A stretch of 64,000 bases of DNA from Pseudomonas sp. PDM14 (GCF_014851905.1 NZ_JACVAQ010000001.1:1922001-1986000), one strand, 5' to 3'. Shown: positions 1-12,885, numbered from the stretch's first letter. Notes: generated by a model not told the origin, from the letters alone. Translations and numbers: made by a program.

Positions 1-467
1 CTCGTGCCGATCACGCTCAGCAGCAGCGGCCCGGACAGCTGACTCAACGCGTAGCCGGTGCCATACAGGGCCACCAGCCGCCCGCGCCAGCGCTCCACCG
101 CCAGCTGGTTGATCCAGCTCTCGCCAAGGATGAACACCACGGTCAGCGCCACGCCGATGAACAGGCGCAGGGCGATCCACACCGCGTAGTTCTGGATCAA
201 TGCCAGCAGCGCCACCGACACCGCGCCGAGCAGCAGGCACAGCTGCATCAGCGCCGTGGTGCCGAAACGTGCCGCCAGGCGACCCGCCAGCGAAGCGCCG
301 AGCAACACGCCGATCGCCGGCGTGGCGGCCATCACGCCGATGGCGAAGGAACCGTGGCCCCAGCTTTCCAGGCGCAACGAGACCAGCGGCATGGTCACCC
401 CGAGTGCCAGGCCGATGCTGATCACGGCCATGCAGACCGCGAAATAGGTACCCCAACGCATTGCCAT
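1..467 (-). CDS. MFS transporter, partial (C-terminus beyond the window edge)
   Basis: The reverse strand is open from an ATG at 467 to base 1 and gives about 155 residues beginning MAMRWGTYFAVCMAVISIG. It is rich in hydrophobic helices and carries the glycine/arginine loop pattern (GRLAARFG) of the major facilitator superfamily between helices 2 and 3. A GGAG lies just before the ATG, and a second in-frame ATG follows at 461. An inner-membrane secondary transporter is likely; the substrate cannot be told. It follows kauB on the same strand, but 341 non-coding bases separate them, so co-transcription is doubtful. Confidence 0.8.
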   Translation of the reverse strand, partial: MAMRWGTYFAVCMAVISIGLALGVTMPLVSLRLESWGHGSFAIGVMAATPAIGVLLGASLAGRLAARFGTTALMQLCLLLGAVSVALLALIQNYAVWIALRLFIGVALTVVFILGESWINQLAVERWRGRLVALYGTGYALSQLSGPLLLSVIGT

Positions 468-808
468 GAAGTTCTCCAACGATGGCCGCCGCAAAAAGCA
501 AACGGCCGGGCTTCCTTTCAGAAACCCGGCCGCGGGTTTGGCTCGCTAGAGCCGGCTCCCCTCAGGAGCGGACCTTGATCACAACGCTATCCCGTCTTAT
601 CTCGACCGGATCCACCCCAGGAAAAGATCTTCTGGGCTAGGGCCACACGCAACGACCAACGGGTGTAACAGCCGTCAGGCTGGCCCGAAGGGCGAGGGCC
701 AGCGAGTCAGGCGCCCCGCAGCTTTAATGCTCACGTACTGCAGTACGTGAGCATTAAAGCGAGGACGCAACGCCGTATGGCCGACGACCAGAAGATCGTC
801 CCGCGTAC
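468..808. other. Structured intergenic region between kauB and the MFS gene
   Basis: These 341 bases hold no supported gene but several inverted repeats. There is a GC stem (504-510 with 525-531), a 10-base inverted pair GATCTTCTGG/CCAGAAGATC (626-635 with 788-797), a stem at 679-686 with 696-703, and a perfect palindrome at 721-760. The outer 10-base pair encloses the inner stem and the palindrome. It may contain the kauB terminator and the promoter of the MFS gene, but no clean U-tract terminator was seen. Confidence 0.6.
721..760. repeat. Perfect 40-bp palindrome with no spacer
   Basis: The left arm GCTTTAATGCTCACGTACTG is followed at once by its exact reverse complement. It lies 49 bases past the kauB stop codon. 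It could be an intrinsic-terminator-like hairpin or a large operator, but there is no U-tract on either strand. Confidence 0.85.
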
Positions 809-2302
809 TTATAGTTTGATCCAGGTGGCTTTCAGTTCGGTGTACTTGTCGAAGGCATGCAGCGACTTGTCACGGCCGTTGCCGGACTGCTTGAAGCCGC
901 CGAATGGCGCAGTCATGTCGCCGCCATCGTACTGGTTGACCCACACGCTACCGGCACGCAGCGCCTTGGCCACCAGGTGCGCCTTGGACAGGTTGCTGGT
1001 CCACACACCGGCGGCCAGGCCGTAGATGGTGTCGTTGGCGATAGCCACGGCTTCCTCGGTGCTGTCGAAACCGATTACCGACAGCACCGGGCCGAAGATC
1101 TCTTCCTTGGCAATGCGCATGGCGTTGTTCACGCCGTCGAAGATGGTTGGTTGCACGTAGGTGCCGCCGGTCTCTTCGAGCACGCGCTGGCCGCCGGCGA
1201 CCAGCTTGGCGCCGTCGTCGTGACCGGCCTGGATGTAGGACAGCACGTTGTTCATCTGGGTGGTGTCGACCAGGGCGCCGACATTGGTCGCCGGGTCCAG
1301 CGGATTGCCCGGTTTCCAGGCCTTGATCGCCTCGACCACCAGCGGCACGAACTGCGCCTTTATCGAGTTCTCCACCAGCAGGCGTGAGCCGGCAGTGCAG
1401 ACCTCGCCCTGGTTGAAGGCGATGGCGCTGGCCGCCGCCTCGGCAGCGGCCTGCAGGTCAGGCGCATCGGCGAAGACGATGTTCGGGCTCTTGCCGCCGG
1501 CTTCCAGCCAGACGCGCTTCATGTTCGATTCGCCGGCGTAGATCATCAGTTGCTTGGCGATTTTGGTCGACCCGGTGAACACCAGGGTGTCGACGTCCAT
1601 GTGCAGGGCCAGGGCCTTGCCCACGGTGTGGCCGAAGCCCGGCAGAACGTTGAACACGCCCGCCGGGATACCGGCCTCGATGGCCAGCTGGGCGATGCGG
1701 ACACCGGTCAGCGGCGACTTCTCGGACGGTTTGAGCACCACCGAGTTACCGGTGGACAGCGCCGGACCGAGCTTCCAGCAGGTCATCAGCAGCGGGAAGT
1801 TCCACGGCACGATGGCCGCGACCACACCGATCGGCTCGCGGGTCACCAGGCCCAGTTCGTTGTGAGGGGTGGCAGCCACTTCGTCGTAGATCTTGTCGAT
1901 CGCCTCACCGCTCCAGCGGATGGCGCGCGAGGCGGCCGGCACGTCGACACTCAGCGAGTCGCTGATCGGCTTGCCCATGTCCAGGGTTTCCAGCAGGGCC
2001 AGCTCCTCGGCATGGGCGTCGATCAGGTCGGCGAAACGCAGCATGACCTTCTTGCGCTCGACCGGCGCCAGGCGCGACCAGACACCAGACTCGAAGGTGG
2101 CGCGGGCATCGCTCACTGCACGCTCGGCGTCGGCCAGATCGCAACTGGCGACCAGACCCAACAGGCGCCCGTCGACCGGGCTCAGGCATTCGAAAGTGGC
2201 GCCAGACGCGGCATCCACATACTCGCCGTGGACGAAGGCGCGGCCTTCGATCTTCAGGCTCTGGGCACGCTGTTCCCAATCGGCACGGGTCAGGGTTGTC
2301 AT
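809..2302 (-). CDS. kauB: Aldehyde dehydrogenase, KauB/PuuC type
   Basis: The product has 497 residues, the usual length for NAD(P)-dependent aldehyde dehydrogenases. The catalytic cysteine is seen in FNQGEVCTAGSR, the glutamate in LEAGGKSPN, and the NAD-fold segment in VFTGSTKIAKQ. In Pseudomonas this protein oxidises gamma-glutamyl-gamma-aminobutyraldehyde, guanidinobutyraldehyde and related aldehydes in putrescine, agmatine and arginine catabolism. The frame stays open to 2344, but the ATG at 2302 gives the family N-terminus MTTLTRADWEQ. A cupin gene diverges from it, and the usual neighbouring aminotransferase is absent. Confidence 0.9.
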   Translation of the reverse strand: MTTLTRADWEQRAQSLKIEGRAFVHGEYVDAASGATFECLSPVDGRLLGLVASCDLADAERAVSDARATFESGVWSRLAPVERKKVMLRFADLIDAHAEELALLETLDMGKPISDSLSVDVPAASRAIRWSGEAIDKIYDEVAATPHNELGLVTREPIGVVAAIVPWNFPLLMTCWKLGPALSTGNSVVLKPSEKSPLTGVRIAQLAIEAGIPAGVFNVLPGFGHTVGKALALHMDVDTLVFTGSTKIAKQLMIYAGESNMKRVWLEAGGKSPNIVFADAPDLQAAAEAAASAIAFNQGEVCTAGSRLLVENSIKAQFVPLVVEAIKAWKPGNPLDPATNVGALVDTTQMNNVLSYIQAGHDDGAKLVAGGQRVLEETGGTYVQPTIFDGVNNAMRIAKEEIFGPVLSVIGFDSTEEAVAIANDTIYGLAAGVWTSNLSKAHLVAKALRAGSVWVNQYDGGDMTAPFGGFKQSGNGRDKSLHAFDKYTELKATWIKL

Positions 2303-2518
2303 GCTGGCATCCTCGGTTCGCAGCGTGTCGCGAATCCACAACACGCAGTGTCAAATATTCTGTCAGGCCGAACGCAGCGGCCACCGTGCCGGCAACACTA
2401 AACCAGTGCAGCGCAGGTTTTCAATATTTTTGACACGGACCAGCCAAACGCCTTGCAATGTTCGTTTTATCAAACATAGACTTTTGCCGGTTCCCTCCCA
2501 TCGCCAACCGGGTCATCC
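2303..2518. promoter_or_regulatory. Divergent promoter region of kauB and the cupin gene
   Basis: This AT-richer 216-base interval holds TGTCAAATATT (2349-2359) and a near inverted copy AATATTTTTGACA (2423-2435). It also holds an imperfect inverted repeat around ATGTTCGTTTTATCAAACAT (2458-2477). They look like operator half-sites for a regulator shared by both genes. Polyamine genes in Pseudomonas are controlled by PauR, but I cannot confirm that these are its sites. Confidence 0.4.
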
Positions 2519-2884
2519 ATGAACATCGAGCAGATCGTCGACTTCGCCAGCGCCACCACCACGCCCGAGCATTACCGCCCCGCCGCCGAAAAGGTGCTCA
2601 AGGGCGATCCGGCGCAAAGCGTGCGCAACCACTACGGCAGCCCGTGCGGCCAATTCAACGTGGGCATCTGGGAGGGCGCGATCGGCCAGTGGACGGTGAA
2701 CTACACCGAGCACGAGTACTGCGAGATCCTCCAGGGCGTTTCCGTGCTGCGCGACGCCGACGGCAACGCCAAGACCGTGCGCGCCGGCGATCGCTTTGTC
2801 ATCCCGGCCGGCTTCTCCGGCACCTGGGAAGTGCTCGAAGCCTGCCGCAAGGTCTATGTGATCTTCGAGCAGGCCAAGGCCTGA
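2519..2884 (+). CDS. Cupin-domain protein
   Basis: The 121-residue product has a single cupin barrel of the ethanolamine/ureidoglycine (DUF861-like) kind. Residues HEYCEILQGV, then AGDRFVIPAGFSGTWEV, match the second half of the barrel, which typically ends in a tryptophan-containing strand. It is cytosolic with no signal peptide. Its divergence from kauB suggests a link to amine or polyamine metabolism, as seen for other small cupins near such genes. No catalytic function can be assigned. Confidence 0.75.
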   Translation: MNIEQIVDFASATTTPEHYRPAAEKVLKGDPAQSVRNHYGSPCGQFNVGIWEGAIGQWTVNYTEHEYCEILQGVSVLRDADGNAKTVRAGDRFVIPAGFSGTWEVLEACRKVYVIFEQAKA

Positions 2885-2915
2885 GCCTCGCGCTGAAACA
2901 GATACGTTGAAACAG

Positions 2916-2946
2916 AGAAGCCCGCGCCGGACGCGGGCTTCTTTTT
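2916..2946 (+). terminator. Rho-independent terminator after the cupin gene
   Basis: A 10-bp stem GAAGCCCGCG/CGCGGGCTTC with a 5-base loop is followed by TTTTT, 32 bases after the cupin stop codon. Confidence 0.9.
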
Positions 2947-2969
2947 GCCCGGCACGTTTCTCCAGGCAA

Positions 2970-2993
2970 GAAAAAACCCGCCAGGAGGCGGGT
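2970..2993 (-). terminator. Rho-independent terminator of rpmB-rpmG
   Basis: On the reverse strand a 7-bp stem ACCCGCC/GGCGGGT with a 4-base loop is followed by a run of U residues, just past the rpmG stop codon. It faces the cupin terminator. Confidence 0.9.
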
Positions 2994-3018
2994 CTCTTCG
3001 AACAAGGGCCGGGATCAA

Positions 3019-3174
3019 TTACTTGATCTTGGCTTCCTTATACATCACGTGCTTACGGACGACCGGATCAAATTTCTTGATCTCGATCTTGTCCGGAGTG
3101 GTGCGCTTGTTCTTGTCGGTGGTGTAGAAGTGGCCGGTACCGGCGCTGGACACCAAACGGATCAGTTCACGCAT
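3019..3174 (-). CDS. rpmG: 50S ribosomal protein L33
   Basis: The 51-residue product is full length for bacterial L33 and matches the family throughout, for example [15 protein letters not shown] and FDPVVRKHV. This is the form without the zinc-binding CxxC pairs. It follows rpmB after 10 bases and must share its transcript. The terminator at 2970-2993 closes the operon. Confidence 0.97.
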   Translation of the reverse strand: MRELIRLVSSAGTGHFYTTDKNKRTTPDKIEIKKFDPVVRKHVMYKEAKIK

Positions 3175-3184
3175 GATTTGCTCC

Positions 3185-3421
3185 TTAAACCTTTTCGCCG
3201 CGAGCGCGCAGCTCGGACAGAATGACGTCAATGCCACGCTTGTCGATGATACGCATGCCTTTGGCAGAAACGCGCAGACGCACGAAACGCTTTTCGGACT
3301 CGACCCAGAAGCGGTGATGCTGCAGGTTCGGCAGGAAACGACGACGGGTTTTGTTGTTCGCGTGGGAAATGTTATTCCCGGTTACCGGACCCTTACCGGT
3401 AACTTGACAGACTCTCGACAT
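3185..3421 (-). CDS. rpmB: 50S ribosomal protein L28
   Basis: The 78-residue product begins [17 protein letters not shown], the classic L28 N-terminus, and ends RARGEKV. It is first in the rpmB-rpmG operon. A sigma-70 type promoter is visible at 3571-3599, leaving a leader of about 140 bases that carries a short hairpin (3447-3465). Confidence 0.97.
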   Translation of the reverse strand: MSRVCQVTGKGPVTGNNISHANNKTRRRFLPNLQHHRFWVESEKRFVRLRVSAKGMRIIDKRGIDVILSELRARGEKV

Positions 3422-3755
3422 GCCTCAGCCCTCTAAAACCACATGCCCAACCCGGCATGGGTTGGCCGCTTGAACTTAAATAGTCATTTGGCGCTCAGCG
3501 CCGCGTTTCTCGGGGGTCTTACCGGCCTCATCGCTTGCGCAGTAACCGGGCCCCTAGAAAAGAGCGCTGCTTTATACCAGAACACCCCCGCCCTCGCAAG
3601 GATCGCAGTACTTTGCCGAACGCCTCGCACGCCGCGAATCACGCCGCTTTGCCGCATCCACCGGGATGCTGAGGGATTGACCACTCGTCGCCCGCTGGCG
3701 ATTGTCCGCCCGCAGCCCTTGGTCTAGGGTAGTGCCTCGTTCGCCGGAGATCGCC
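3422..3755. other. Intergenic region between rpmB and the peptide-binding gene
   Basis: The 334 bases hold the rpmB promoter and leader. The leader includes a 7-bp hairpin CCAACCC/GGGTTGG (3447-3453 with 3459-3465) near the rpmB start. The right part should hold the promoter of the plus-strand binding-protein gene, which I could not place. No gene is supported here. Confidence 0.6.
3571..3599 (-). promoter_or_regulatory. Sigma-70 promoter of rpmB-rpmG
   Basis: On the reverse strand TTGCGA (3594-3599) and TATAAA (3571-3576) are separated by exactly 17 bases. That is a good -35/-10 pair, placed about 150 bases before the rpmB ATG. Confidence 0.65.
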
Positions 3756-5333
3756 ATGCGCCTTGCCGCCCTGCCCCTGTTGTTCGCCCCGCTGCTCGGC
3801 CAGGCCGCCGTGCTCAGCGTCTGCACCGAGGCCAGCCCGGAGGGCTTCGACGTGGTGCGCTACAACTCGCTGACCACCACCAATGCCGCCGCCGACATGC
3901 TGATGAGCCGGCTGGTCGAATTCGATGCCGGCCAGGGGCAGCTGCAACCGGGCCTGGCCGAGCGCTGGGCGGTGTCCGCCGACGGCAGGGTCTGGGATTT
4001 CCACCTGCGCAGCGGGGTGAAGTTTCACCACACCGCCTGGTTCCAGCCCACGCGCACATTCAATGCCGAGGACGTGCTGTTCAGCTTTCAGCGCATGCTC
4101 GATCCGGCGCACCCGTGGTACAAGACCGCGCCCAGCGGCTACCCCCACGCCCAGTCGATGCAGTGGCCAACGCTGATCGAACGCATCGAGGCACCCGACC
4201 CGCACACCATCCGCTTCACCCTGAAACGCCCGGACGCGACCTTTCTCGCCAGCCTGAGCATGGGCTTCGCTTCTATCTATTCCGCCGAGTATGCCGCCCA
4301 GCTGATGCGCGCCGGCACGCCGGACGCCCTCAACCGCCAGCCGATCGGCACCGGCCCGTTCGCCCTCAAGCGCTTCCAGCGCGATGCCGCGGTGCGCTAC
4401 AGCGCCAACCCGGACTACTTCGCCGGCAAACCGGCGCTGGACAGCGTGGTGTTCGCCATCACGCCCGAACCGGTGGTGCGCCTGCAGAAGCTGCGCCGCG
4501 GCGAGTGCCACATCGCCCTTTCTCCGAAGCCACTGGATGTACGCAGCGCGCGCCAGGACACGCACCTGCAGGTCAGCGAAACGCCAGCCTTCATGACGGC
4601 CTTCGTCGCCCTCAACAGCCAGCGGCCACCACTGGACAAACCGCAGGTGCGCCAGGCGATCAACCTGGCCTTCGACCGCACCAGCTACCTCAAGGCCGTA
4701 TTCGAAGGCAGCGCCCAGGCCGCCACAGGCGTCTACCCACCCACCACCTGGAGCCACGCCCGCGAGCTGACACCCTACCCGCACGATCCAGCCAAGGCCC
4801 GCGCCCTGCTGGCCGAAGCGGGACTCGCGGGCGGTTTCGACACGACGATCTGGACGCGGCCATCAGGCAGCCTGCTCAACCCCAACCCGAGCCTGGGAGC
4901 GCAGCTTCTGCAGGCGGACCTCGTTGCGGTCGGCATCCGCGCGCAGATTCGCGTGATCGAGTGGGGCGAGCTGATCCGCCGTGCCAAGGCCGGCGAGCAC
5001 GACCTGCTGTTCATGGGCTGGGCTGGCGACAACGGCGACCCGGACAACTTCCTCAGCCCGCAGTTTTCCTGCGCTGCGGTGAAGACCGGGACCAACTTCG
5101 CCCGCTACTGCAGCGAGCCGCTCGACAGCCTGATCGGCCAGGGCAAGGCCAGCGCCGAACAGGCCACACGCAGCGACGCCTATCGCCAGGCGCAGTACAT
5201 CATCCATGAGCAGGCCTTGTGGCTGCCGCTGGCCCATCCGACGGCAAGCGTGCTGCTCAGCGAAAGAGTGCAGGGCTACCAGGCCAATCCCTTCGGCCGC
5301 CAGGACTTCTCGCGGGTCAGCCTGCGCCCCTGA
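3756..5333 (+). CDS. Periplasmic peptide-binding protein of an ABC transporter (family 5)
   Basis: The 525-residue product starts with a signal peptide (MRLAALPLLFAPLLGQA). It continues with VCTEASPEGFD, the DppA-type opening of the mature protein, and the full family-5 fold. It binds di- or oligopeptides for an ABC importer. No permease or ATPase genes adjoin it, so it probably serves a transporter encoded elsewhere, as DppA paralogues in Pseudomonas do. The frame is open from 3702, but the ATG at 3756 has a GGAG and directly begins the signal peptide. Confidence 0.9.
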   Translation: MRLAALPLLFAPLLGQAAVLSVCTEASPEGFDVVRYNSLTTTNAAADMLMSRLVEFDAGQGQLQPGLAERWAVSADGRVWDFHLRSGVKFHHTAWFQPTRTFNAEDVLFSFQRMLDPAHPWYKTAPSGYPHAQSMQWPTLIERIEAPDPHTIRFTLKRPDATFLASLSMGFASIYSAEYAAQLMRAGTPDALNRQPIGTGPFALKRFQRDAAVRYSANPDYFAGKPALDSVVFAITPEPVVRLQKLRRGECHIALSPKPLDVRSARQDTHLQVSETPAFMTAFVALNSQRPPLDKPQVRQAINLAFDRTSYLKAVFEGSAQAATGVYPPTTWSHARELTPYPHDPAKARALLAEAGLAGGFDTTIWTRPSGSLLNPNPSLGAQLLQADLVAVGIRAQIRVIEWGELIRRAKAGEHDLLFMGWAGDNGDPDNFLSPQFSCAAVKTGTNFARYCSEPLDSLIGQGKASAEQATRSDAYRQAQYIIHEQALWLPLAHPTASVLLSERVQGYQANPFGRQDFSRVSLRP

Positions 5334-5339
5334 AGCGGA

Positions 5340-6014
5340 TTACAGCCAGCCGTACTCGGCCATCGACAGCGGCTCGCCGTCACCGACGATGAAGTGGTCG
5401 AGCACGCGCACCTCGATCAGCGCCAGCGCTTCCTTCAATCGCGCAGTCAGCACGCGATCGGCCTGGCTCGGCTCGGCAACGCCGGAAGGGTGGTTGTGCA
5501 CCAGGATCGCTGCCGCGGCATTCTGCGCCAGCGCCCGCTTGACCACCTGCCGCGGGTAGACGCTGGCGCCGTCGATGCTGCCGTGGAACAGCGCCTCGAA
5601 CTCGATCACCCGGTGCTTGGCATCGAGAAACAGGCAGCCGAATACCTCGTGCGGCTCGTGGCGCAAGCGCGCCTTGAGGTAGTCGCGTACCGCCTGCGGG
5701 CTTTCCAGTGCGGAATCGCGCTTCAGACGCTCGGCGAGATGGCGCCGGCCCATCTCCAGCACCGCCTGCAACTGGGCGAATTTGGCGGGGCCAAGACCCA
5801 GGCGCAGGCTGAAGGATGGCAGGTCTGCCTCAAGCAGCGCGCGCAGGCTGCCGAAGTCACGCAGCAGGTGTCGGGCAAGATCGACCGCACTCTGCCCGGC
5901 GACCCCGGTACGCAGGAAAATCGCCAGCAATTCGGCATCGCTCAGAGCCGCTGCGCCCAGGTCGAGAAGCTTTTCCCGCGGGCGCTCCGCCGCGGGCCAA
6001 TCGCGAATACTCAT
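5340..6014 (-). CDS. radC: RadC family JAB/MPN-domain protein
   Basis: The 224-residue product has an N-terminal helix-hairpin-helix-like region (about residues 1-95). The C-terminal JAB metalloprotease-like domain carries the motif HNHPSG followed by an aspartate (ASP in EPSQAD), plus an upstream glutamate in EFEALF. The biochemical role of RadC is unsettled; its early link to DNA repair was withdrawn. It converges on the peptide-binding gene with 6 bases between stops and diverges from coaBC. An apparent 697-residue frame is only read-through across coaBC. Confidence 0.93.
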   Translation of the reverse strand: MSIRDWPAAERPREKLLDLGAAALSDAELLAIFLRTGVAGQSAVDLARHLLRDFGSLRALLEADLPSFSLRLGLGPAKFAQLQAVLEMGRRHLAERLKRDSALESPQAVRDYLKARLRHEPHEVFGCLFLDAKHRVIEFEALFHGSIDGASVYPRQVVKRALAQNAAAAILVHNHPSGVAEPSQADRVLTARLKEALALIEVRVLDHFIVGDGEPLSMAEYGWL

Positions 6015-6218
6015 GACATCTCCCTGTCGAGTCGGCCCGCTGTTCCGGCGCGGGCCCTGTGCTATCTTAGCCCGACTTTTTGCGCGGCGATCGGCCGGCG
6101 GATTGGTGACCAGATCGGCGTTCGGTAGCGAACCGCCGGCAGCACTACACCAACCGCTCCTGGGGAGGAAAGCCATCGCCGCTACGCTATCCACCACCAT
6201 TCTATTTAAGGCAGGCCT

Positions 6219-7427
6219 ATGCAGCGGCTGTATCGGAAACGCATTGTCCTGGGCGTCGGCGGCGGCATTGCTGCGTACAAGAGCGCGGAGCTGGTGCGAC
6301 GCCTGCGTGACCAGGGTGCCGAAGTGCATGTGGTGATGACCCGGGGCGGCCGTGAATTCATCACCCCGCTGACGCTGCAGGCGCTGTCCGGCAACCCGGT
6401 CCACCTTGATCTGCTCGACCCCGACGCCGAAGCCGCCATGGGTCATATCGAACTGGCCAAGTGGGCCGATCTGGTCCTGATCGCGCCCGCCACTGCCGAC
6501 CTCATGGCGCGATTGGCCCAAGGCGTCGCCGATGACCTGCTGAGCACCCTGGTACTCGCCACCGATGCCCCCGTGGCCCTGGCGCCGGCGATGAACCAGG
6601 CGATGTGGCGCGACCCGGCGACCCAGGCCAATGCCGAGCGCCTGCAACAGCGCGGCATGCGCCTGTTCGGCCCGGCCTCGGGCAGCCAGGCCTGCGGCGA
6701 TGTCGGCCTGGGGCGCATGCTCGAAGCCGAAGAGCTGGCGCAACGCGCCGCCGACTGCTTCGTCGGCCAGGCGCTGACCGGCAAGCACGTGCTGATCACC
6801 GCCGGGCCGACCCAGGAAAACATCGACCCGGTGCGCTACATCACCAACCACAGCTCGGGGAAAATGGGCTTCGCCCTGGCCGAGGCGGCGGTGGAAGCCG
6901 GCGCCCGCGTGACCCTGATCACCGGCCCCGTGCACCTGGCCACGCCAGACCGGGTCAACCGCATCGACGTGGTCAGCGCCCGCGACATGCTCGCCGCCTG
7001 CGAGGCCGCGATGCCCTGCGACATCCTCATCGCCTCTGCCGCCGTGGCCGACTACCGCCCGGAAGTGGTCGCCCAGCACAAGCTGAAGAAGGACCCGACC
7101 ACCGGCGACGGCCTGCTCCTGCAACTGGTGCGCAACCCGGATGTGCTCGCCACCCTGGCCGGCCGCACAGACCGCCCGTTCAGCGTCGGCTTCGCCGCCG
7201 AAACCGAGAACCTGCTGGGCTATGCGGCGCGTAAGCTGAAGGACAAGAACCTCGACCTGATCGTCGCCAATGACGTGGCCAACCCCACCATCGGCTTCAA
7301 TAGCGAAGAGAACGCCATCACCATCATCGACCGCGAGCTGCACGCCAGCAGTTTCGCGCAGACCAGCAAAGGCAAGATCGCCCGCCAGTTGGTGGCGTTC
7401 ATCGCCGAGCGCCTGACCCACGCCTGA
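6219..7427 (+). CDS. coaBC: Bifunctional phosphopantothenoylcysteine decarboxylase / phosphopantothenate-cysteine ligase
   Basis: The 402-residue product makes 4'-phosphopantetheine for coenzyme A synthesis. The N-terminal FMN-dependent CoaC domain (about 1-185) shows the catalytic histidine in [11 protein letters not shown] and the cysteine in [13 protein letters not shown]. The C-terminal CoaB domain (about 186-402) starts [18 protein letters not shown] and includes the KLKK lysine region. It leads a coaBC-dut-algC-argB series typical of Pseudomonas. Confidence 0.97.
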   Translation: MQRLYRKRIVLGVGGGIAAYKSAELVRRLRDQGAEVHVVMTRGGREFITPLTLQALSGNPVHLDLLDPDAEAAMGHIELAKWADLVLIAPATADLMARLAQGVADDLLSTLVLATDAPVALAPAMNQAMWRDPATQANAERLQQRGMRLFGPASGSQACGDVGLGRMLEAEELAQRAADCFVGQALTGKHVLITAGPTQENIDPVRYITNHSSGKMGFALAEAAVEAGARVTLITGPVHLATPDRVNRIDVVSARDMLAACEAAMPCDILIASAAVADYRPEVVAQHKLKKDPTTGDGLLLQLVRNPDVLATLAGRTDRPFSVGFAAETENLLGYAARKLKDKNLDLIVANDVANPTIGFNSEENAITIIDRELHASSFAQTSKGKIARQLVAFIAERLTHA

Positions 7428-7458
7428 CCTCACCTATTACCGATCGACAGGGCCCGAC

Positions 7459-7914
7459 ATGCACGCTTTGCAAGCCAAAATCCTCGACCCGCGCCTGGGC
7501 AACGAATTCCCCCTGCCGCAGTACGCCACGCCAGGCTCGGCCGGGCTGGACCTGCGAGCCATGCTCGACGCGGAGCTGGTTCTCGAGCCCGGCCAGACCG
7601 TGCTGCTGCCGACCGGCCTGTCCATCTACATCGGCGACCCGGGCCTCGCCGCGCTGATCCTGCCGCGCTCGGGCCTGGGCCATAAGCACGGCATCGTGCT
7701 TGGCAACCTGGTCGGTCTGATCGACTCCGACTACCAGGGCGAGCTGATGGTGTCGTGCTGGAACCGCGGGCAAACGCCATTCACCATCGCCATCGGCGAG
7801 CGCATCGCCCAGCTGGTGCTGGTGCCGGTGGTGCAGGCGCACTTCGAGCTGGTCGAGGAATTCGACGAAAGCCAGCGCGGCGCCGGTGGCTTCGGCCACT
7901 CCGGCAGCCACTGA
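7459..7914 (+). CDS. dut: Deoxyuridine 5'-triphosphate nucleotidohydrolase
   Basis: The 151-residue trimeric dUTPase hydrolyses dUTP to dUMP and pyrophosphate. Its motifs appear in order: [43 protein letters not shown] and the C-terminal [11 protein letters not shown] arm. It lies 31 bases after coaBC and is followed closely by the long form of algC. Confidence 0.97.
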   Translation: MHALQAKILDPRLGNEFPLPQYATPGSAGLDLRAMLDAELVLEPGQTVLLPTGLSIYIGDPGLAALILPRSGLGHKHGIVLGNLVGLIDSDYQGELMVSCWNRGQTPFTIAIGERIAQLVLVPVVQAHFELVEEFDESQRGAGGFGHSGSH

Positions 7915-7954
7915 ACCGCTATTTTTTCAGGATGAATTGCCCGGGAGACGTTTC

Positions 7955-11481
<3,527 letters not shown>

Positions 11482-11490
11482 TCGAGAAAA

Positions 11491-11523
11491 CCAAACCGGC
11501 CGCATCAGCGGCCGGTTTTCTTT
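11491..11523 (+). terminator. Rho-independent terminator after argB
   Basis: A 10-bp stem AACCGGCCGC/GCGGCCGGTT with loop ATCA is followed by TTTCTTT. The A-rich left flank suggests it may also work for the convergent gene ending at 11534. Confidence 0.9.
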
Positions 11524-11533
11524 CGGGTGGCGT

Positions 11534-12121
11534 TTAGCGATTGAGCAATTGCTGCAGGCGAGCTCTATCGGCAACAAAACCCGCCTCGGCCTGCTTGCGC
11601 GCGTCCTGATAACGCTGGATGTCCTTCTGCAACCCCACCTGCTCGGCCTTGAGATTCTCGATCTGCGCCAGCAGATGCTCAGGCACTTCGCGCCCGCCGC
11701 GCTCCAAGCCGGCAGCCTGGCTCTGCAGATTGCCCTGCTGAGTGCGCAGCGATTGCAGGTTGCCCTGCGCCACGCTGATCACCCCCTTGAGTTCGACCAT
11801 CTTGCGCTCGCGGGCACGATCCACATCCTCGACACTGCTGTACAGACGCAGCAGCTGCTTGTCCGAACTGGCGCGGGCTTTCTCGGCCTGCAGGCGCTGA
11901 CGCTCTTCCAGGCTCGGTGCGGGAGGTATCACCTGCACGACCCGGCCCTGGTCGTTGAGCACTTCATAGCCATTGCCGATGAACTCCGGCGGCACACCGG
12001 TACGATCGAGCACAACGACACCCTTGTCGTTGATATAGCGATACAGCTCGGCCGCACTGACGCCCAACGGCAGGCAAAGGGCCAAGGTCAATGTCCAGTG
12101 CATCGCGTCCCGCTTGAGCAT
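11534..12121 (-). CDS. Exported DUF4124 coiled-coil protein
   Basis: The 195-residue product begins with a signal peptide (MLKRDAMHWTLTLALCLPLGVSA) and then a short DUF4124 segment (ELYRYINDKGVVVLDR). A long charged coiled coil fills roughly residues 75-195, rich in Q, L, E and R. It is presumably periplasmic; the function is unknown. The ATG at 12121 is preceded by AAGGA. It lies 30 bases after pyrE on the same strand. Confidence 0.8.
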   Translation of the reverse strand: MLKRDAMHWTLTLALCLPLGVSAAELYRYINDKGVVVLDRTGVPPEFIGNGYEVLNDQGRVVQVIPPAPSLEERQRLQAEKARASSDKQLLRLYSSVEDVDRARERKMVELKGVISVAQGNLQSLRTQQGNLQSQAAGLERGGREVPEHLLAQIENLKAEQVGLQKDIQRYQDARKQAEAGFVADRARLQQLLNR

Positions 12122-12151
12122 GAACAAATCCTTCTTCTTGTGAGGGTGAAG

Positions 12152-12793
12152 CTAGATGCCGTACTGCGCGCGATACGCCTCGACAGCTGGCAGGTGCTTC
12201 TTCAGTTCAGCATCGCCTGCCAGATAATCCAGCACCTGCTCCAGCGAAACAATACTCACCACCGGCATGCCGTAGTCATGTTCGACCTCCTGGATCGCTG
12301 ACAGCTCGCCCGTACCGCGCTCCTGCCGGTTCAGGGCGATCAGCACGCCTGCGGCTTGCGCGCCCTGCGCCTGGATGATCTGCATGACCTCGCGAATCGC
12401 CGTGCCAGCAGTGATCACGTCGTCGACGATCATCACGCGCCCGGTCAGCGGCGCCCCGACCAGCGTACCGCCTTCGCCATGATCCTTGGCTTCCTTGCGG
12501 TTGAAGCACCAGGGCAGATCGCGTTCATGCTGCTCGGCCAGCGCCACCGCAGTGGCCGCCGCCAGCGGAATGCCCTTGTAGGCCGGGCCGAACAGCACAT
12601 CGAAGTCGATACCGGCGTCGACCAGTGCCGAGGCATAGAAACGCCCCAGCTTGGCCAAGGCCAAACCGCTGCTGAACAGACCGGCATTGAAGAAGTAGGG
12701 ACTGGTGCGTCCGGACTTGAGGGTGAACTCACCAAAACGCAGAACGCCGCGTTCGATGGCAAAACGGATGAACTCGCGCTGGTACGCCTGCAT
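12152..12793 (-). CDS. pyrE: Orotate phosphoribosyltransferase
   Basis: The 213-residue product converts orotate and PRPP to OMP in pyrimidine synthesis. The PRPP-binding motif [15 protein letters not shown] and the substrate loop YFFNAGLF are present, and the length is normal. It diverges from crc across 92 bases, as in other Pseudomonas. Confidence 0.97.
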   Translation of the reverse strand: MQAYQREFIRFAIERGVLRFGEFTLKSGRTSPYFFNAGLFSSGLALAKLGRFYASALVDAGIDFDVLFGPAYKGIPLAAATAVALAEQHERDLPWCFNRKEAKDHGEGGTLVGAPLTGRVMIVDDVITAGTAIREVMQIIQAQGAQAAGVLIALNRQERGTGELSAIQEVEHDYGMPVVSIVSLEQVLDYLAGDAELKKHLPAVEAYRAQYGI

Positions 12794-12885
12794 GAAAAGC
12801 CCCGAACGGAAGGGTTATAGCTATGAATTTGGCTAATTACGGATGAGCTCAGGTATCATACACGCAGGTGTTTTTGGGGGCCATT

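Noticed and set aside
3639..4784. 381-residue reverse frame opposite the peptide-binding gene
   Set aside because: A GC-rich shadow frame without domain features, opposite a clear family-5 binding protein.
5340..7433. 697-residue reverse frame
   Set aside because: Only the part up to 6014 is RadC; the rest is antisense to coaBC.
7886..7954. ATG at 7886 as the start of long AlgC
   Set aside because: It would overlap the dut C-terminal motif; the GTG at 7955 has a good ribosome site and leads into the anchor helix.
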